DNA of 17,432 nucleotides from Streptomyces sp. WM4235 (GCF_001279725.1 NZ_LGDE01000479.1:1-17432); one strand, 5' to 3'; positions 9,501 to 16,763 are shown, numbered from the stretch's first letter. Program-made: numbers and translations. Notes: a model not told the origin generated them from the letters alone.

Positions 9501-10138
9501 CCACTCCCCGCCCATGGCCCGGTCGGACCACGATGCGCTCCCCGCTCGCCGAGACAGTCGCCCGGCTCGCCACCTCCACCGGGCGCTCGGTCCCCGCCGT
9601 CGCCGCCGAGTGGTTCCTGCGCTACCTCGACCACGTGGTCCTGCCGATCCTCGCCCTCGACGCGCTCGCCGGAGTCGCCCTCGAAGCGCACCAACAGAAC
9701 ACCCTGGTGCTCCTCGACCCGGCCGGCTGGCCGATCGGCGGCCGCTACCGCGACAACCAGGGCTACTACTTCCGCGACTCCCACCGGGCGGAACTGCACC
9801 ACCGGCTCCCCGGCATCGGCAGCGCCAGCGACACCTTCGTCTCCGACGCCGTCACCGACGAACGCTTCGCCTACTACCTCGGCATCAACAACGTGCTCGG
9901 CCTGATCGGCGCCTTCGGCTCCCAACACCTCGCCGACGAACGCGTACTCCTCGCCGCCTTCCGCCGCTTCCTCGGGAAGAACTCGGGCCTCGGGCCGCTC
10001 CCCGCCCAACTGCTCGACTCACCCACCCTCCGCTGCAAGGCCAACCTGCTCACCCGCCTGGGCGGCCTCGACGAACTCGTCGGCCCCGTCGACACCCAGT
10101 CCGTCTACGTCACCATCACCAACCCCCTTCACGACTGA
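6575..10138 (+). CDS. NIS siderophore synthetase (IucA/IucC family) with ~609-aa disordered N-terminal extension
   Basis: 1187-aa protein. Residues from about 610 form a complete IucA/IucC synthetase, which adenylates a citrate-type carboxylate and condenses it with an amine or hydroxylamine. Motifs are HPLHPTPKSR (759-768), HPWQ (837-840), SSIRT (873-877), KLSLGLRIT (from 888), EAHQQN (1037-1042) and RDNQG (1059-1063). The first 609 residues are low-complexity Pro/Ala/Ser/Thr/Gly with no Cys and only one Lys and one Ile. The start is well supported: AAGGA at 6564-6568 sits 6 nt before ATG 6575, 26 nt after the aminotransferase stop. Most codons in the extension end in G/C, so it looks translated. 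In-frame ATG 8402 would give a normal 578-aa synthetase, but its nearest AGGAG (8371-8375) is 26 nt away. The catalytic assignment is firm; translation of the extension is probable. Confidence 0.88.
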   Translation: MPDPSTPHPAPSPRAGSPTPTPTPEQTPTPTPTPTPAPGPSPAPGTSPEFSPGAEFSPRATSSPEPNPGASRRPGWALRLGESPALEVSGRAGRDPVVDRDPDSDLGPGEEVPGPEFSPGRGRRPSPEPTPLSGAAHPAAFAAAPEAPHPAPPLVRAAPGARTPDPVSAPTASTPTASTPTASGLAAPGPAASVRSPGPAPTVTATGTVSAPEDANLVDSASTPASTPASASALTSASTSASRASASGRASVPGGTPAQETSAAETWSAPVLSPTAALDWAVARSAHAPVPAGPAVPVSSESLAARTSTHPRPGTRTPAPGSATGHRLPALATLSSWPAPDPAPAVSPAQSAPSNGPVLAARPPHGTPAQGATGQDLTPLLWLAPTPLGSGPAPAEARSLDPGDPGPGRAQASSPIQGASREDTLAAHFVPDPVRDTAPTSAPSQPTPGARPDSTPTLGTHQNPPGSDTAPGFDTLPTPEAAPSLSPSASPGPNPGVTPAPEAARPPKAAPAAGPESDHAPDVAEYRSAPAAPEADRYQAAPTSRPVPSAVDPRSRAEEPSRAEDAPPAEAAAEPHPTAVSPGGGVPRQLGGSRRSGAGGAGPVGSGSAMLPDPLDHPDPALAAEAAAVENLLRCWVRESGLGRPDGPAGTPLRIPLPASGTAVLVAVRYWSSAGWHRFASARIEGAPAEAPALDAVTLAALIAREGTGRGGADLVGRVADSVQRTAEFIADRRARPAVPAPVAEDRFLTAEQSLLLGHPLHPTPKSREGLSEAEVRRYSPELHGSFPVHWFAVAPAVLATDSAWTERGRPVSAAQLLARLAPGLQPPTGTTLLPLHPWQARDLLQRPAVAALCDAGLLTDMGPYGDPWYPTSSIRTVHRPGSPAMLKLSLGLRITNSRRENLRKELHRGVEVHRLLRAGLAEQWQSSHPGFDIVRDPAWVAVDSLDGTPVPGLDALLRHNPFHSDDDTLCIAALTTPRPWPGRTTMRSPLAETVARLATSTGRSVPAVAAEWFLRYLDHVVLPILALDALAGVALEAHQQNTLVLLDPAGWPIGGRYRDNQGYYFRDSHRAELHHRLPGIGSASDTFVSDAVTDERFAYYLGINNVLGLIGAFGSQHLADERVLLAAFRRFLGKNSGLGPLPAQLLDSPTLRCKANLLTRLGGLDELVGPVDTQSVYVTITNPLHD
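6634..6695 (+). repeat. Thr-Pro dipeptide-coding repeat in the synthetase extension
   Basis: Alternating ACG/ACC/ACA and CCG/CCC codons encode a run of Thr-Pro dipeptides, interrupted once by Glu-Gln. Codon choice varies along the run, so the repeat is maintained at protein level rather than being a fresh DNA duplication. A related element GAGTTCAGCCCG (Glu-Phe-Ser-Pro) recurs three times between about 6719 and 6935. Confidence 0.65.
7079..7123 (+). repeat. Three 15-bp tandem repeats in the synthetase extension
   Basis: Units 7079-7093, 7094-7108 and 7109-7123 read (A/T)-P-T-A-S and differ by only a few bases. The near identity at DNA level suggests a recent in-frame duplication, showing that the extension is still changing by repeat expansion. 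Confidence 0.65.
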
Positions 10139-10169
10139 CGCGCCCGCACCGACACGGAGAAGAGCCCCC

Positions 10170-10853
10170 ATGCCCTCCACCGACACCTCGACCGGTCCCG
10201 TCGGTTCAGCCCTCGCCACAACCGGCTACTACCTCGGCTCAATGCGTCGCCCCCCGCAGCGTTGGCCCCTGCTCGCCGAGGCCGACCTGCTCGACTCCCC
10301 AGCCACATGGGACGCCGTCGCCACCGCTGCCGGAGCCTTCCGCCTCGAACCCGTACGCCCGCGTCGAGACCTGGACCTCCTCGTGGGCTGGATGAACGAC
10401 CCGGAGGTGGCCGCCTACTGGGAACTCGCCGGCCCGGCCTCGACCACCGCCGATCACCTGCGGGCTCAGCTCGATGGCGACGGCCACAGCGTCCCCTGCC
10501 TCGGCCTTCTCGACGGCACGCCGATGAGCTACTGGGAGATCTACCGGGCCGACCTCGACCCGCTCGCCCGGCACTATCCGGCACGCCCCCACGACACCGG
10601 TATCCACCTGCTCATCGGAGACGGCACGAACCGCGGCCGAGGTCTGGGCACCACCCTGCTGCGCGCCGTCGCCGACCTGTTGCTCGACAACCGTCCACGC
10701 TGCACACGCGTCATCGCCGAACCGGACATCCGCAACACCCCCTCCGTATCAGCCTTCTTGAACTCCGGCTTTCGCTATTCCGCCGAAATCGACCTTCCCG
10801 AGAAGCGCGCGGCACTGATGATCCGGGAGCGGGCACTGCGCAATCTCATCTGA
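10170..10853 (+). CDS. GNAT acyltransferase, siderophore biosynthesis (IucB/AlcB/RhbD-like)
   Basis: 227-aa acyl-CoA-dependent N-acyltransferase of the aerobactin IucB/rhizobactin RhbD/MbtK-like group. Family members acylate the hydroxylamine or amine of a siderophore diamine. Motifs include SYWEIYRADLDPLARHY from residue 120, DTGIHLLIGDG, the CoA pyrophosphate loop NRGRGLG at 154-160, and the late EPDIRN and NSGFRY segments. About the first 55 residues precede the GNAT fold. ATG 10170 has GGAGA at 10156-10160. It lies 31 nt after the upstream synthetase stop, so the genes are probably co-transcribed. No N-hydroxylase gene is present in the window, so whether the substrate is hydroxylated depends on genes elsewhere. 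The acyl group (acetyl, succinyl or longer) cannot be read from sequence. Confidence 0.88.
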   Translation: MPSTDTSTGPVGSALATTGYYLGSMRRPPQRWPLLAEADLLDSPATWDAVATAAGAFRLEPVRPRRDLDLLVGWMNDPEVAAYWELAGPASTTADHLRAQLDGDGHSVPCLGLLDGTPMSYWEIYRADLDPLARHYPARPHDTGIHLLIGDGTNRGRGLGTTLLRAVADLLLDNRPRCTRVIAEPDIRNTPSVSAFLNSGFRYSAEIDLPEKRAALMIRERALRNLI

Positions 10854-10906
10854 TCGCCGCCACCGCGCTCCGAAGCATCCGCTTCACGCCTCTCCCTTCG
10901 AAAACT

Positions 10907-10919
10907 CTGCGTCACGCAG
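10907..10919. promoter_or_regulatory. 13-bp palindrome before the second synthetase
   Basis: CTGCGT-C-ACGCAG is a perfect palindrome in the 93-nt gap between the acyltransferase and the second synthetase, inside a locally A/T-richer stretch. It ends 27 nt before the GTG start. It could be an operator or a small mRNA hairpin; it does not resemble an IdeR/DmdR iron box. Confidence 0.3.
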
Positions 10920-10946
10920 CAAAGTTCCCGATCTTCGAGGAGTCCC

Positions 10947-12803
10947 GTGCCGAATTTTCCCGAAGCCCCCGACTCCCCGGAGCCCGCTCTGCCCCCGTCG
11001 CCTCAGCACCCGGTCACGCCGCCCGAGATCAACGCACCGACCTGGGACTTCGCGGCCCGCACGCTGCTCGCCAAGATGCTCGGCGAATTCGCGTACGAGG
11101 AGATCGTCAGCCCCGTCCCGACTCCGTCCGCCGCGGGCGACGCCTGGACCCTGACCCTCGACGACGGCGGCCGTCTCGGGTTCCGCGCGCGCCGCCGCTC
11201 GTACGGGAGCTGGCAGGTCGCCCCCGACACCATCACCCTCACCGCGCCGCCACCCTCCACGGAGAGTTCGACGGCGTTCGGGGATCCGTATGAGTTCCTC
11301 ATCCGAGCCCGCACCCTCCTCCGACTCGACGGAGAGACCCTCGGCCACCTGGTCCGCGAGCTGAGCGCCACCCTCGCCGCCGACGCCCGTCTCGATCACC
11401 ACGCCCTGACCGCGGACGTACTCGCCGACCTCGACTACGCCGCGCTCGAAGGACATCAGACGGGTCACCCCTGGCTCGTCCTCAACAAGGGCCGCATCGG
11501 ACTGTCCGCCTCCGACACCGCCGCCTGGGCTCCCGAGGCCCGCACCCGACAGCGGTTGCCCTGGCTCGCCGCGCACACCTCCCTGGCGGAGTACCGCGGC
11601 GCCGCCGGTCTGGAAGACCCCGCCCGGCTGTACTCCGCCGAACTCGACCCCGTCACCCGGGCCGGCTTCGACCAGGTCCTGCGCGACCGCTGCCTCGACC
11701 CGCGGGGCTACCTCTACCTTCCCGTGCACCCCTGGCAGTGGGACGAGATCGTGCTGCCCCTGTTCGCGCCGGCCCTCGCGTCGGGCGCCCTGGTGCCGCT
11801 GCCCGCGGACCTCGACGTGCGCCTCCCGCAACAGTCGATCCGCACCTTCCTCAACCTCACCCGCCCCGACCGGCACAGCGTCAAACTGCCGCTCTCCGTC
11901 TTCAACACCATGGTCTGGCGGGGCCTGCCCTCGGATCTCGCGCTCGCCGCCCCCGCCGTCACCGGATGGATCCACTCCCTTCGCGACTCCGACCCCTTCC
12001 TGCGTGACGAATGCGGGGTCATCCTGCTGGGCGAGGTCGCGTCCGTCACCGTCCGCCATCCCGTCTACGACCGGCTCCCCGAGGTCCCGTACCAGTACAA
12101 GGAACTCCTCGGGGCGATCTGGCGCGAGCCGCTGACCGGCCGTCTCGCCCCCGGCGAGCGGGCCCGCACCCTCGCCTCGCTCCTCCACACGGACCCGCGC
12201 GGTCGCTCCTTCACCGCGGAGCTGGTCGCCCGCTCCGGGCTCACCCCCACCGTGTGGCTCCAGCGGCTGTTCGCCGCCCTGCTGCCGCCGCTGCTCCACT
12301 TCCTCTACCGCTACGGGACCGTCTTCTCGCCGCACGGAGAGAACGCCATCGTGGTCTTCGACGAGAACGACGTTCCCGTCCGGCTGGCGGTCAAGGACTT
12401 CGTGGACGACATCAACATCAGCCGCGAGCCGCTGCCCGAACACCAGTCGATGCCCGCCGAGGTCCGCGCCGCCCTCCTCACCGAGCCGCCGACCTTCCTC
12501 ACCCAGTTCATTCACTCCGGACTCTTCATCGGCGTGTTCCGCTACCTGTCCGCGATCTGCGACGACCGGCTCGGCGTTCCCGAGGACGACTTCTGGTCCC
12601 TCGTCCGGGCGGAAATCCTTCACCACCAGTCCCGGTTCCCCGAGCTCAAGGAGCGCTTCGAGCTCTTCGACCTGCTCAGCGAGCGGATCGACCGACTCTG
12701 CCTCAACCGGAACCGGCTCCACGAGGACGGCTACCGCGACCGGCCGGACCGCCCGCACGCCGTCACGCACGGCACCGTCCCCAACCCCCTTCACCGATCG
12801 TGA
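10947..12803 (+). CDS. NIS siderophore synthetase (IucA/IucC family, AlcC/DesD-like)
   Basis: 618-aa ATP-dependent NIS synthetase, the second in the operon, and typical in length. Motifs are GHPWLVLNKGR (His174), HPWQW (from 261), QQSIRT (295-300), KLPLSVFNT, GEVASV, YKELLGAIWRE, the nucleotide-binding SPHGEN (461-466) and KDFVDDINIS (from 483). The last three resemble the type C synthetases (AlcC, DesD), which take a monoamide or hydroxamate intermediate and finish or oligomerise it. The division of labour is inferred: the upstream synthetase makes the first amide and this one the second, as with IucA and IucC. GTG 10947 follows GAGGAG at 10937-10942. The N-terminus has a short Pro-rich lead of about 25 residues, unlike the giant extension upstream. 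No terminator is visible before dinG, 52 nt downstream. Confidence 0.93.
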   Translation: MPNFPEAPDSPEPALPPSPQHPVTPPEINAPTWDFAARTLLAKMLGEFAYEEIVSPVPTPSAAGDAWTLTLDDGGRLGFRARRRSYGSWQVAPDTITLTAPPPSTESSTAFGDPYEFLIRARTLLRLDGETLGHLVRELSATLAADARLDHHALTADVLADLDYAALEGHQTGHPWLVLNKGRIGLSASDTAAWAPEARTRQRLPWLAAHTSLAEYRGAAGLEDPARLYSAELDPVTRAGFDQVLRDRCLDPRGYLYLPVHPWQWDEIVLPLFAPALASGALVPLPADLDVRLPQQSIRTFLNLTRPDRHSVKLPLSVFNTMVWRGLPSDLALAAPAVTGWIHSLRDSDPFLRDECGVILLGEVASVTVRHPVYDRLPEVPYQYKELLGAIWREPLTGRLAPGERARTLASLLHTDPRGRSFTAELVARSGLTPTVWLQRLFAALLPPLLHFLYRYGTVFSPHGENAIVVFDENDVPVRLAVKDFVDDINISREPLPEHQSMPAEVRAALLTEPPTFLTQFIHSGLFIGVFRYLSAICDDRLGVPEDDFWSLVRAEILHHQSRFPELKERFELFDLLSERIDRLCLNRNRLHEDGYRDRPDRPHAVTHGTVPNPLHRS

Positions 12804-12855
12804 GCAGTCGTCGATGCGGGCAGTGTCAGTGGCGCCCCGTAGGCTTGGCGATGCT

Positions 12856-14826
12856 ATGACGAAGCCCTCCCTCCCCGACCTGCTGCATGCCGCCGTCTCC
12901 GCCGTCGGCGGCACGGAGCGGCCCGGCCAGGTGGCCATGGCCGAAGCCGTTGCCGAAGCGATCGACGAGAACTCCCACCGGCTGATCCAGGCAGGAACCG
13001 GTACCGGCAAGTCCCTCGGCTACCTGGTGCCCGCCCTCGCACACGGCGAGCGCGTGGTCGTCGCCACCGCGACCCTGGCCCTCCAGCGCCAGCTCGTCGA
13101 GCGCGACCTGCCCCGGACGGTGGAGGCACTGCATCCGCAGCTCCGGCGCCGCCCGCAGTTCGCCATGCTCAAGGGCCGTTCCAACTACCTGTGCCTGCAC
13201 CGACTGCACGAGGGCGCACCGCAGGACGAGGAGGAGGGCCTCTTCGACCAGTTCGAGGCGGCCGCCCCCAGCAGCAAGCTCGGGAAGGACCTCCTGCGCC
13301 TGCGCGACTGGGCGGACGACACCGAGACCGGCGACCGTGACGACCTCACGCCGGGCGTCTCCGACAAGGCGTGGCAACAGATCTCCGTCTCGTCCAGCGA
13401 GTGCCTGGGTGCGACGAAGTGCGCCTACGGCGCCGAGTGCTTCGCCGAGGCCGCCCGTGAACGGGCCAAACTCGCCGACGTGGTCGTCACCAACCACGCG
13501 CTGCTCGCCATCGATGCCATCCAAGGCGCCCCGGTGCTGCCGCAGCACGAGGTGCTGATCGTGGACGAGGCCCACGAGCTGGTCTCCCGGGTCACGGGTG
13601 TCGCCACCGGCGAGCTCACCCCGGGTCAGGTCAATCGGGCCGTGAAGCGGGCCGCGAAGCTCGTCGACGAGAAGACGGCCGACGCCCTGCAGACCGCCTC
13701 CGAGTCGTTCGAGCGCGTCATGGAACTGGCGCTCCCGGGCCGACTGGAGACGGTCCCCGAAGACCTCGGCTACGCCCTGATGTCCCTCCGGGACTCCGCG
13801 CGCAACGTGATCTCGGCGATCGGCAACACCCGCGACAAGTCCGTTCAGGACGAGGACGCCGTGCGCAAGCAGGCCCTCGCCGCCGTGGAGAGCATCCACG
13901 GTGTGGCGGAGCGGATCGTCCTCGGGTCCGAGTACGACGTCGTCTGGTACGAGCGGCACGACCGCTTCGGTGCCACCCTGCGCGTCGCACCGCTGTCGGT
14001 GTCCGGGCTGCTGCGCGAGAAGCTGTTCGAGGACCGCTCGGTCGTCCTCACCTCCGCCACGCTCAAACTGGGCGGGGACTTCAACGGGGTCGCCGCGTCG
14101 ATGGGCCTGTCCCCGGAAGGGGTGGAGGGCGACGACGCTCCCGTCTGGCGGGGTCTGGATGTGGGATCCCCGTTCGACTACCCGAAGCAGGGAATCCTGT
14201 ACGTCGCCAAGCACCTGGCCACACCCGGCCGGGAGGGTACCCGCGGCGACATGATGGACGAGCTCGCCGAGCTGATCGAGGCGGCCGGCGGTCGCACCCT
14301 CGGTCTCTTCTCCTCCATGCGGGGCGCCAAGGCGGCGGCCGAGGAACTGCGCGAGCGACTCGAGCACCCGATCCTCCTCCAGGGCGAGGAGACGCTCGGC
14401 GAGTTGATCAAGGCCTTTGCCTCGGACCCGAAGACCTGCCTGTTCGGAACGCTCTCGCTGTGGCAGGGCGTCGACGTGCCGGGTCCCAGCTGCCAGCTCG
14501 TGATCATGGATCGGATTCCGTTCCCGCGTCCCGACGACCCGTTGATGAGCGCGCGACAGAAGTCGGTCGAGGAACGTGGCGGCAACGGCTTCATGGCGGT
14601 GGCCGCCACACACGCCGCGCTGCTGATGGCCCAGGGAGCGGGCCGGCTCGTCCGGGCGACGGACGACAAGGGTGTCGTCGCGGTCCTGGACCCCCGACTG
14701 GCGACGGCTCGCTACGGCAGTTTCCTGCGGGCCACGCTCCCGGACTTCTGGTACACCACCGACCGGAACCAGGTCCGTCGCTCGCTGGCCGCCATCGACG
14801 CGACCGCCCAGGCGGACGGCAAGTAG
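12856..14826 (+). CDS. dinG: ATP-dependent Fe-S DNA helicase, DinG/XPD type
   Basis: Superfamily 2 helicase of 656 aa that unwinds damaged or structured DNA 5'-3'. Walker A is AGTGTGKS (46-53), Walker B is DEAH (237-240) and motif VI is QGAGRLVR (593-600). Four cysteines fit the DinG/XPD iron-sulfur cluster: Cys113 in YLCLHR, then Cys183, Cys189 and Cys195. The length is typical. ATG 12856 is preferred because the conserved N-terminus begins MTKPSLPDLL; an in-frame ATG at 12814 would add 14 residues. TAGGCT at 12840-12845 could be a -10 for a very short leader. I see no LexA box upstream despite the family's SOS link in E. coli. It is convergent with lexA. Confidence 0.93.
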   Translation: MTKPSLPDLLHAAVSAVGGTERPGQVAMAEAVAEAIDENSHRLIQAGTGTGKSLGYLVPALAHGERVVVATATLALQRQLVERDLPRTVEALHPQLRRRPQFAMLKGRSNYLCLHRLHEGAPQDEEEGLFDQFEAAAPSSKLGKDLLRLRDWADDTETGDRDDLTPGVSDKAWQQISVSSSECLGATKCAYGAECFAEAARERAKLADVVVTNHALLAIDAIQGAPVLPQHEVLIVDEAHELVSRVTGVATGELTPGQVNRAVKRAAKLVDEKTADALQTASESFERVMELALPGRLETVPEDLGYALMSLRDSARNVISAIGNTRDKSVQDEDAVRKQALAAVESIHGVAERIVLGSEYDVVWYERHDRFGATLRVAPLSVSGLLREKLFEDRSVVLTSATLKLGGDFNGVAASMGLSPEGVEGDDAPVWRGLDVGSPFDYPKQGILYVAKHLATPGREGTRGDMMDELAELIEAAGGRTLGLFSSMRGAKAAAEELRERLEHPILLQGEETLGELIKAFASDPKTCLFGTLSLWQGVDVPGPSCQLVIMDRIPFPRPDDPLMSARQKSVEERGGNGFMAVAATHAALLMAQGAGRLVRATDDKGVVAVLDPRLATARYGSFLRATLPDFWYTTDRNQVRRSLAAIDATAQADGK

Positions 14827-14883
14827 CCGTACCCGAGGCAGCGGCGGAGCGGTGGAACCACAGAAGCGAATGCGGACACGAAG

Positions 14884-14918
14884 CAGCTCCGGGACCGGCG
14901 CAGTAGGTCCCGGAGCTG
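14884..14918. terminator. Bidirectional hairpin terminator between dinG and lexA
   Basis: CAGCTCCGGGACC (14884-14896) and GGTCCCGGAGCTG (14906-14918) form a perfect 13-bp stem with a 9-nt loop. It sits 58 bp after the dinG stop and 16 bp beyond the convergent lexA stop, so it can serve both transcripts. Confidence 0.8.
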
Positions 14919-14934
14919 GCTGAGGGCGCGAGGG

Positions 14935-15726
14935 TCAGACCCTGCGCAGTACGGCGACGACCTTGCCGAGGATGGTCGCCTCGTCACCCGGGATCGGCTG
15001 GTAGGCGGCGTTGTGCGGGAGCAGCCAGACATGGCCGTCCTCGCGCTTGAACCGCTTGACCGTGGCCTCGCCGTCCAGCATCGCGGCGACGATGTCGCCG
15101 TTCTCCGCGACGGGCTGGCGCCGGACGGTAACCCAGTCGCCGTCACAGATCGCGGCCTCGATCATCGAGTCGCCGACGACCTTGAGGACGAAGAGCTCGC
15201 CGTCACCCACCAGCTGGCGGGGGAGGGGGAACACGTCCTCGACCGATTCCTCGGCGAGGATCGGGCCGCCGGCCGCGATCCGGCCCACCAGTGGAACGTA
15301 CGACGCGGCAGGCTTGCCGGTGGTGTCGGTGGGCTGCGAGCTGGGCTGGTCCGAGCCACGCACCTCGTACGCCCGGGGGCGGTGCGGGTCGCGGCGCAGG
15401 AAGCCCTTGCGCTCCAGCGCCATCAGCTGGTGCGCGACCGACGAGGTGCTGGACAGTCCCACCGCCTGGCCGATCTCCCGCATCGACGGCGGGTACCCCC
15501 TGCGCTGCACGGAGTCGCGGATGACCTCGATGACCCTCCGCTGCCGATCCGTGAGTCCGGAACTGTCGGCGCGGATGCCTGGAGGTCGCCCCGGCATCGA
15601 GCGAGCGGGGCGTGCGGGCTCCGTCTCCGGATTCTGACTTGCGTCATTCATGGCATGCACCGGCTCAAGTCGGCTCTGGGAGCGGTTCTGGGCAGTGATG
15701 GTGGCACTGTCTGCGGTCGTGGTCAT
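14935..15726 (-). CDS. lexA: SOS repressor LexA
   Basis: LexA repressor of 263 aa, the RecA-cleavable regulator of the DNA-damage response. The winged helix-turn-helix occupies about residues 57-122 ([16 protein letters not shown], then the recognition-helix region [12 protein letters not shown]). The cleavage site is Ala152-Gly153 in GRIAAGGP. The autoprotease dyad is Ser187 (VVGDSM) and Lys224 (EATVKRF). A 55-residue Ser/Thr/Pro-rich N-terminal arm precedes the DNA-binding domain. ATG 15726 has GAGAGGGG upstream on the minus strand. Internal Met26 and Met44 are less likely starts. Candidate LexA boxes upstream imply autoregulation. Confidence 0.96.
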   Translation of the reverse strand: MTTTADSATITAQNRSQSRLEPVHAMNDASQNPETEPARPARSMPGRPPGIRADSSGLTDRQRRVIEVIRDSVQRRGYPPSMREIGQAVGLSSTSSVAHQLMALERKGFLRRDPHRPRAYEVRGSDQPSSQPTDTTGKPAASYVPLVGRIAAGGPILAEESVEDVFPLPRQLVGDGELFVLKVVGDSMIEAAICDGDWVTVRRQPVAENGDIVAAMLDGEATVKRFKREDGHVWLLPHNAAYQPIPGDEATILGKVVAVLRRV

Positions 15727-15791
15727 GTCTGCGGCCCCTCTCGAAATGTTCTCCCTAGTTGGACAACGGTAGTTGCTTTCGAAAGGTTGCG

Positions 15792-15807
15792 CCAAACACA
15801 CGTTCGA
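15792..15807. promoter_or_regulatory. Candidate LexA (SOS) box, lexA-proximal
   Basis: CCAAAC-acac-GTTCGA matches 10 of 12 informative positions of the actinobacterial LexA box TCGAAC-N4-GTTCGA; the right half is perfect. It lies 66-81 bp upstream of the lexA start, a normal place for the autoregulatory operator. Confidence 0.7.
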
Positions 15808-15867
15808 GTGAAAAAGCAAGGATCGTTCACTTGAGATGTCATGGGAGGTGTATAGGCAGGCCGTCCG

Positions 15868-15883
15868 TCGAACGTGGATTCGG
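15868..15883. promoter_or_regulatory. Candidate second LexA box in the lexA-nrdR divergent region
   Basis: TCGAAC-gtgg-ATTCGG also matches 10 of 12 positions of the LexA box; here the left half is perfect. It is centred 76 bp from the first box, further from lexA and on the nrdR side, so it could serve lexA cooperatively or contribute to nrdR control. Confidence 0.45.
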
Positions 15884-16018
15884 TTCCGCGTTCGCTGATT
15901 ACGGTACCCTTCCGGGTTGGATCGTCGGGGTCCGGGCCGGCGTCCAGTGTGGCACCGGAGGGCACCCGAACGCGGTCGGCTCACGCCGCGACACGCTGAG
16001 CGATGTAAATCCACTGCA

Positions 16019-16065
16019 ACCCAAGATCTAGTGGTTGGATGAGCGCTGCCGCCCAGAAGTTGTGG
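16019..16065 (+). promoter_or_regulatory. Two candidate NrdR boxes 31 bp apart upstream of nrdR
   Basis: ACCCAAGATCTAGTGG (16019-16034) matches 12 of 16 positions of the NrdR box aCACwATATATwGTGt. CGCCCAGAAGTTGTGG (16050-16065) is weaker, matching 8 of 16. The two share 10 of 16 positions with each other and start exactly 31 bp apart, the three-helical-turn spacing known for paired NrdR boxes. They imply autoregulation of nrdRJ by NrdR. Confidence 0.55.
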
Positions 16066-16113
16066 TCCCCGGTCCGCCGGAGCCCCCGACATCGCATATG
16101 CTGGTGGCTGCTT

Positions 16114-16160
16114 CACGAGCCCCCGGCGGGGCCGTTTCTCCGCCGTTCAGGGGCTCCGTG
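16114..16160 (+). promoter_or_regulatory. Long leader hairpin upstream of nrdR
   Basis: GAGCCCC (16117-16123) pairs with GGGGCTC (16150-16156), and CGGCGG (16124-16129) with CCGCCG (16140-16145). The outer CAC/GTG can extend the stem past one bulged base. The loop is 10 nt, and TTCA forms a one-sided bulge. It falls between the putative NrdR boxes and the nrdR ribosome site, so it is probably in the mRNA leader, where it could act as an attenuator or stability element. Confidence 0.5.
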
Positions 16161-16199
16161 GGGTGATCCAGTCGTGCCGAGAAGGAGGGTGAGGGAACC

Positions 16200-16715
16200 A
16201 TGCACTGCCCCTTCTGCAGGCACCCCGACAGCCGTGTAGTCGACAGCCGCACCACGGACGACGGCACGTCGATCCGGCGGCGCCGTCAGTGCCCCGACTG
16301 CTCCCGTCGCTTCACGACGGTGGAGACGGCCTCACTGATGGTGATCAAGCGCAGCGGGGTGACCGAACCCTTCAGTCGCTCCAAGGTCATCTCTGGCGTC
16401 CGCAAGGCGTGCCAGGGGCGACCGGTCACCGAGGACGCCCTCGCCAAGCTCGGCCAGCGGGTCGAGGAGGCGGTGCGCGCCACCGGGAGTGCCGAGCTGA
16501 CCACCCATGACGTGGGTCTGGCCATACTCGGCCCGTTGCAGGAACTCGACCTCGTCGCCTACCTGCGGTTCGCATCCGTTTACAAAGCGTTCGACACCCT
16601 CGAAGACTTCGAGACCGCCATCGTGGAATTGCGCGAGCAGCGGCCTCATCCCCCTGAGGTCGAGCCCGGTGGGACCCCCTCGGTCGTCCCCGTGCCCGCC
16701 TCCGCCTCCGACTGA
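16200..16715 (+). CDS. nrdR: Transcriptional repressor NrdR of ribonucleotide reductase genes
   Basis: 171-aa NrdR repressor that senses ATP/dATP and represses ribonucleotide reductase operons. The N-terminal zinc ribbon has Cys3, Cys6, Cys31 and Cys34 (CPFC and CPDC), with a basic RRRRQ patch between the pairs. An ATP-cone domain covers about residues 47-139, beginning at VIKRSG and ending near [11 protein letters not shown]. The C-terminal 30 or so residues are Pro/acidic and variable. ATG 16200 has a very strong AAGGAGG at 16182-16188. nrdJ starts 156 nt downstream, consistent with the nrdRJ operon of Streptomyces. Confidence 0.96.
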   Translation: MHCPFCRHPDSRVVDSRTTDDGTSIRRRRQCPDCSRRFTTVETASLMVIKRSGVTEPFSRSKVISGVRKACQGRPVTEDALAKLGQRVEEAVRATGSAELTTHDVGLAILGPLQELDLVAYLRFASVYKAFDTLEDFETAIVELREQRPHPPEVEPGGTPSVVPVPASASD

Positions 16716-16763
16716 CCTGACCGGCCGCACAGCAGGGCGGTCTGCCCGATCGGTTCGAGGCGC

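Noticed and set aside
8402..10138. Annotating the first synthetase as a 578-aa protein starting at ATG 8402
   Set aside because: It would give the usual family length, but the nearest AGGAG is 26 nt away, the upstream frame is open and code-like, and 6575 has a proper ribosome site. Kept as an alternative start.
10884..13010. 708-aa minus-strand ORF opposite the second synthetase and dinG
   Set aside because: It is antisense to two well-supported genes and has no recognisable domain.
15869..15894. CGAACG...CGTTCG inverted repeat as a separate operator
   Set aside because: The 14-nt spacer fits no regulator I can name, and the left arm is better explained by the LexA-box match at 15868-15883.
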